The notes under the pieces are model-generated. The model was not told the DNA's origin, ran no database searches, and saw only the letters and a list, made by a program, of their open reading frames with translations. From NCBI GenBank assembly GCA_038496445.1, contig JALMLS010000361.1, forward strand, positions 62,001 to 126,000: a stretch of DNA of 64,000 nucleotides, written 5' to 3'. Of this stretch, positions 63,883 to 64,000 are shown one piece after another (within the stretch, counting starts at the first letter, position 1; every line of letters begins with the position of its first letter). The translations under genes were made by a program, and so were the position numbers. The stretch comes from Trichosphaerium sp. ATCC 40318 (Eukaryota; Discosea; Flabellinia; Trichosidae).

Positions 63883-64000
63883 TTACAACAAATTACACGA
63901 TTTCTTCATCTTGTGAGATACACTCGCTGACCTAGATCTTGCTTTCCTTGACTCTACTTCATAATCTGCACCACTCTTCTTTGTTTGATTACTTGAACCT
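63883..64000 (-). CDS. 3' end of a gene with prenylation motif, partial
   Basis: The minus frame enters the window open and ends VSHKMKKSCNLL before TAA at 63883-63885. The tail is basic (SRKARSRSASVSHKMKK) and closes with C-N-L-L, a CAAX box with terminal Leu as used for geranylgeranylation. A polybasic tail plus CAAL is typical of Rho/Rap-type small GTPases, but the GTPase core is outside the window, so the family is only a suggestion. Confidence 0.5.
   Translation of the reverse strand, partial: GSSNQTKKSGADYEVESRKARSRSASVSHKMKKSCNLL

Overview
The window comes from the nuclear genome of a eukaryote with compact, intron-rich genes. Almost every gene is cut by short GT..AG introns of roughly 40 to 100 bases with T-rich 3' ends. 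Intergenic gaps are usually 100 to 500 bases, and the DNA is AT-rich. Gene content (class V-like myosin with a dilute-type tail, RhoGAP, SPRY, BTB, calponin/transgelin, TerD, SPPL3-type protease, DNA methyltransferase with a BAH domain) suggests a free-living unicellular relative of amoebozoans, animals or early fungi. I cannot name the species. No bacterial operons, CRISPR arrays or intact transposons were seen. Exon junctions were read by eye, so spans given for spliced genes run from start codon to stop codon with introns included.

Layout. 1-7900: a partial SR-like gene, a 59-residue membrane protein, an EF-hand/TerD fusion, a Lys-rich protein and an SPPL3-like intramembrane protease. 8000-17750 (minus): a BAH/cytosine-5 DNA methyltransferase and a long C2/Tudor-like/RS/RRM protein. 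17900-24500: a small CAAX protein, cyclin K/T, COX19, a charged hypothetical protein, a tRNA-Pro, FCF2, two head-to-head small ORFs and a SPRY protein. 25400-34200: an intronless F-box/LRR gene, a stray copy of a myosin exon, a small Cys protein, a TMEM185-like membrane protein, a tandem BTB protein and an ankyrin protein. 34200-44460 (minus): acyl-CoA synthetase, an MRH/TM/SAM receptor, RFC4, a calponin-type protein and a C2-SPRY-DCN1 fusion. 44600-51300: myosin V-like. 51600-64000: two unrecognised proteins, RhoGAP-patatin, a Thr-Pro-rich protein, an interrupted reading frame, a four-CBS AMPK-gamma-like protein, RPA1, and the 3' end of a gene with a prenylation motif.

Themes. DNA replication and chromatin are represented by RFC4, RPA1 and the methyltransferase. 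Transcription, RNA and ribosome work is represented by cyclin K/T, the SR and RRM proteins and FCF2. Actin and membrane traffic are represented by myosin, calponin, RhoGAP-patatin and the MRH receptor. Several neighbours start head to head across 104-157 bases, implying shared promoters. The most unusual content is a set of multidomain fusions (EF-TerD, C2-SPRY-DCN1, RhoGAP-patatin, MRH-SAM, C2-Tudor-RRM) and a nearly identical 201-base duplication of one myosin exon with its flanking intron sequence, 17.7 kb away.
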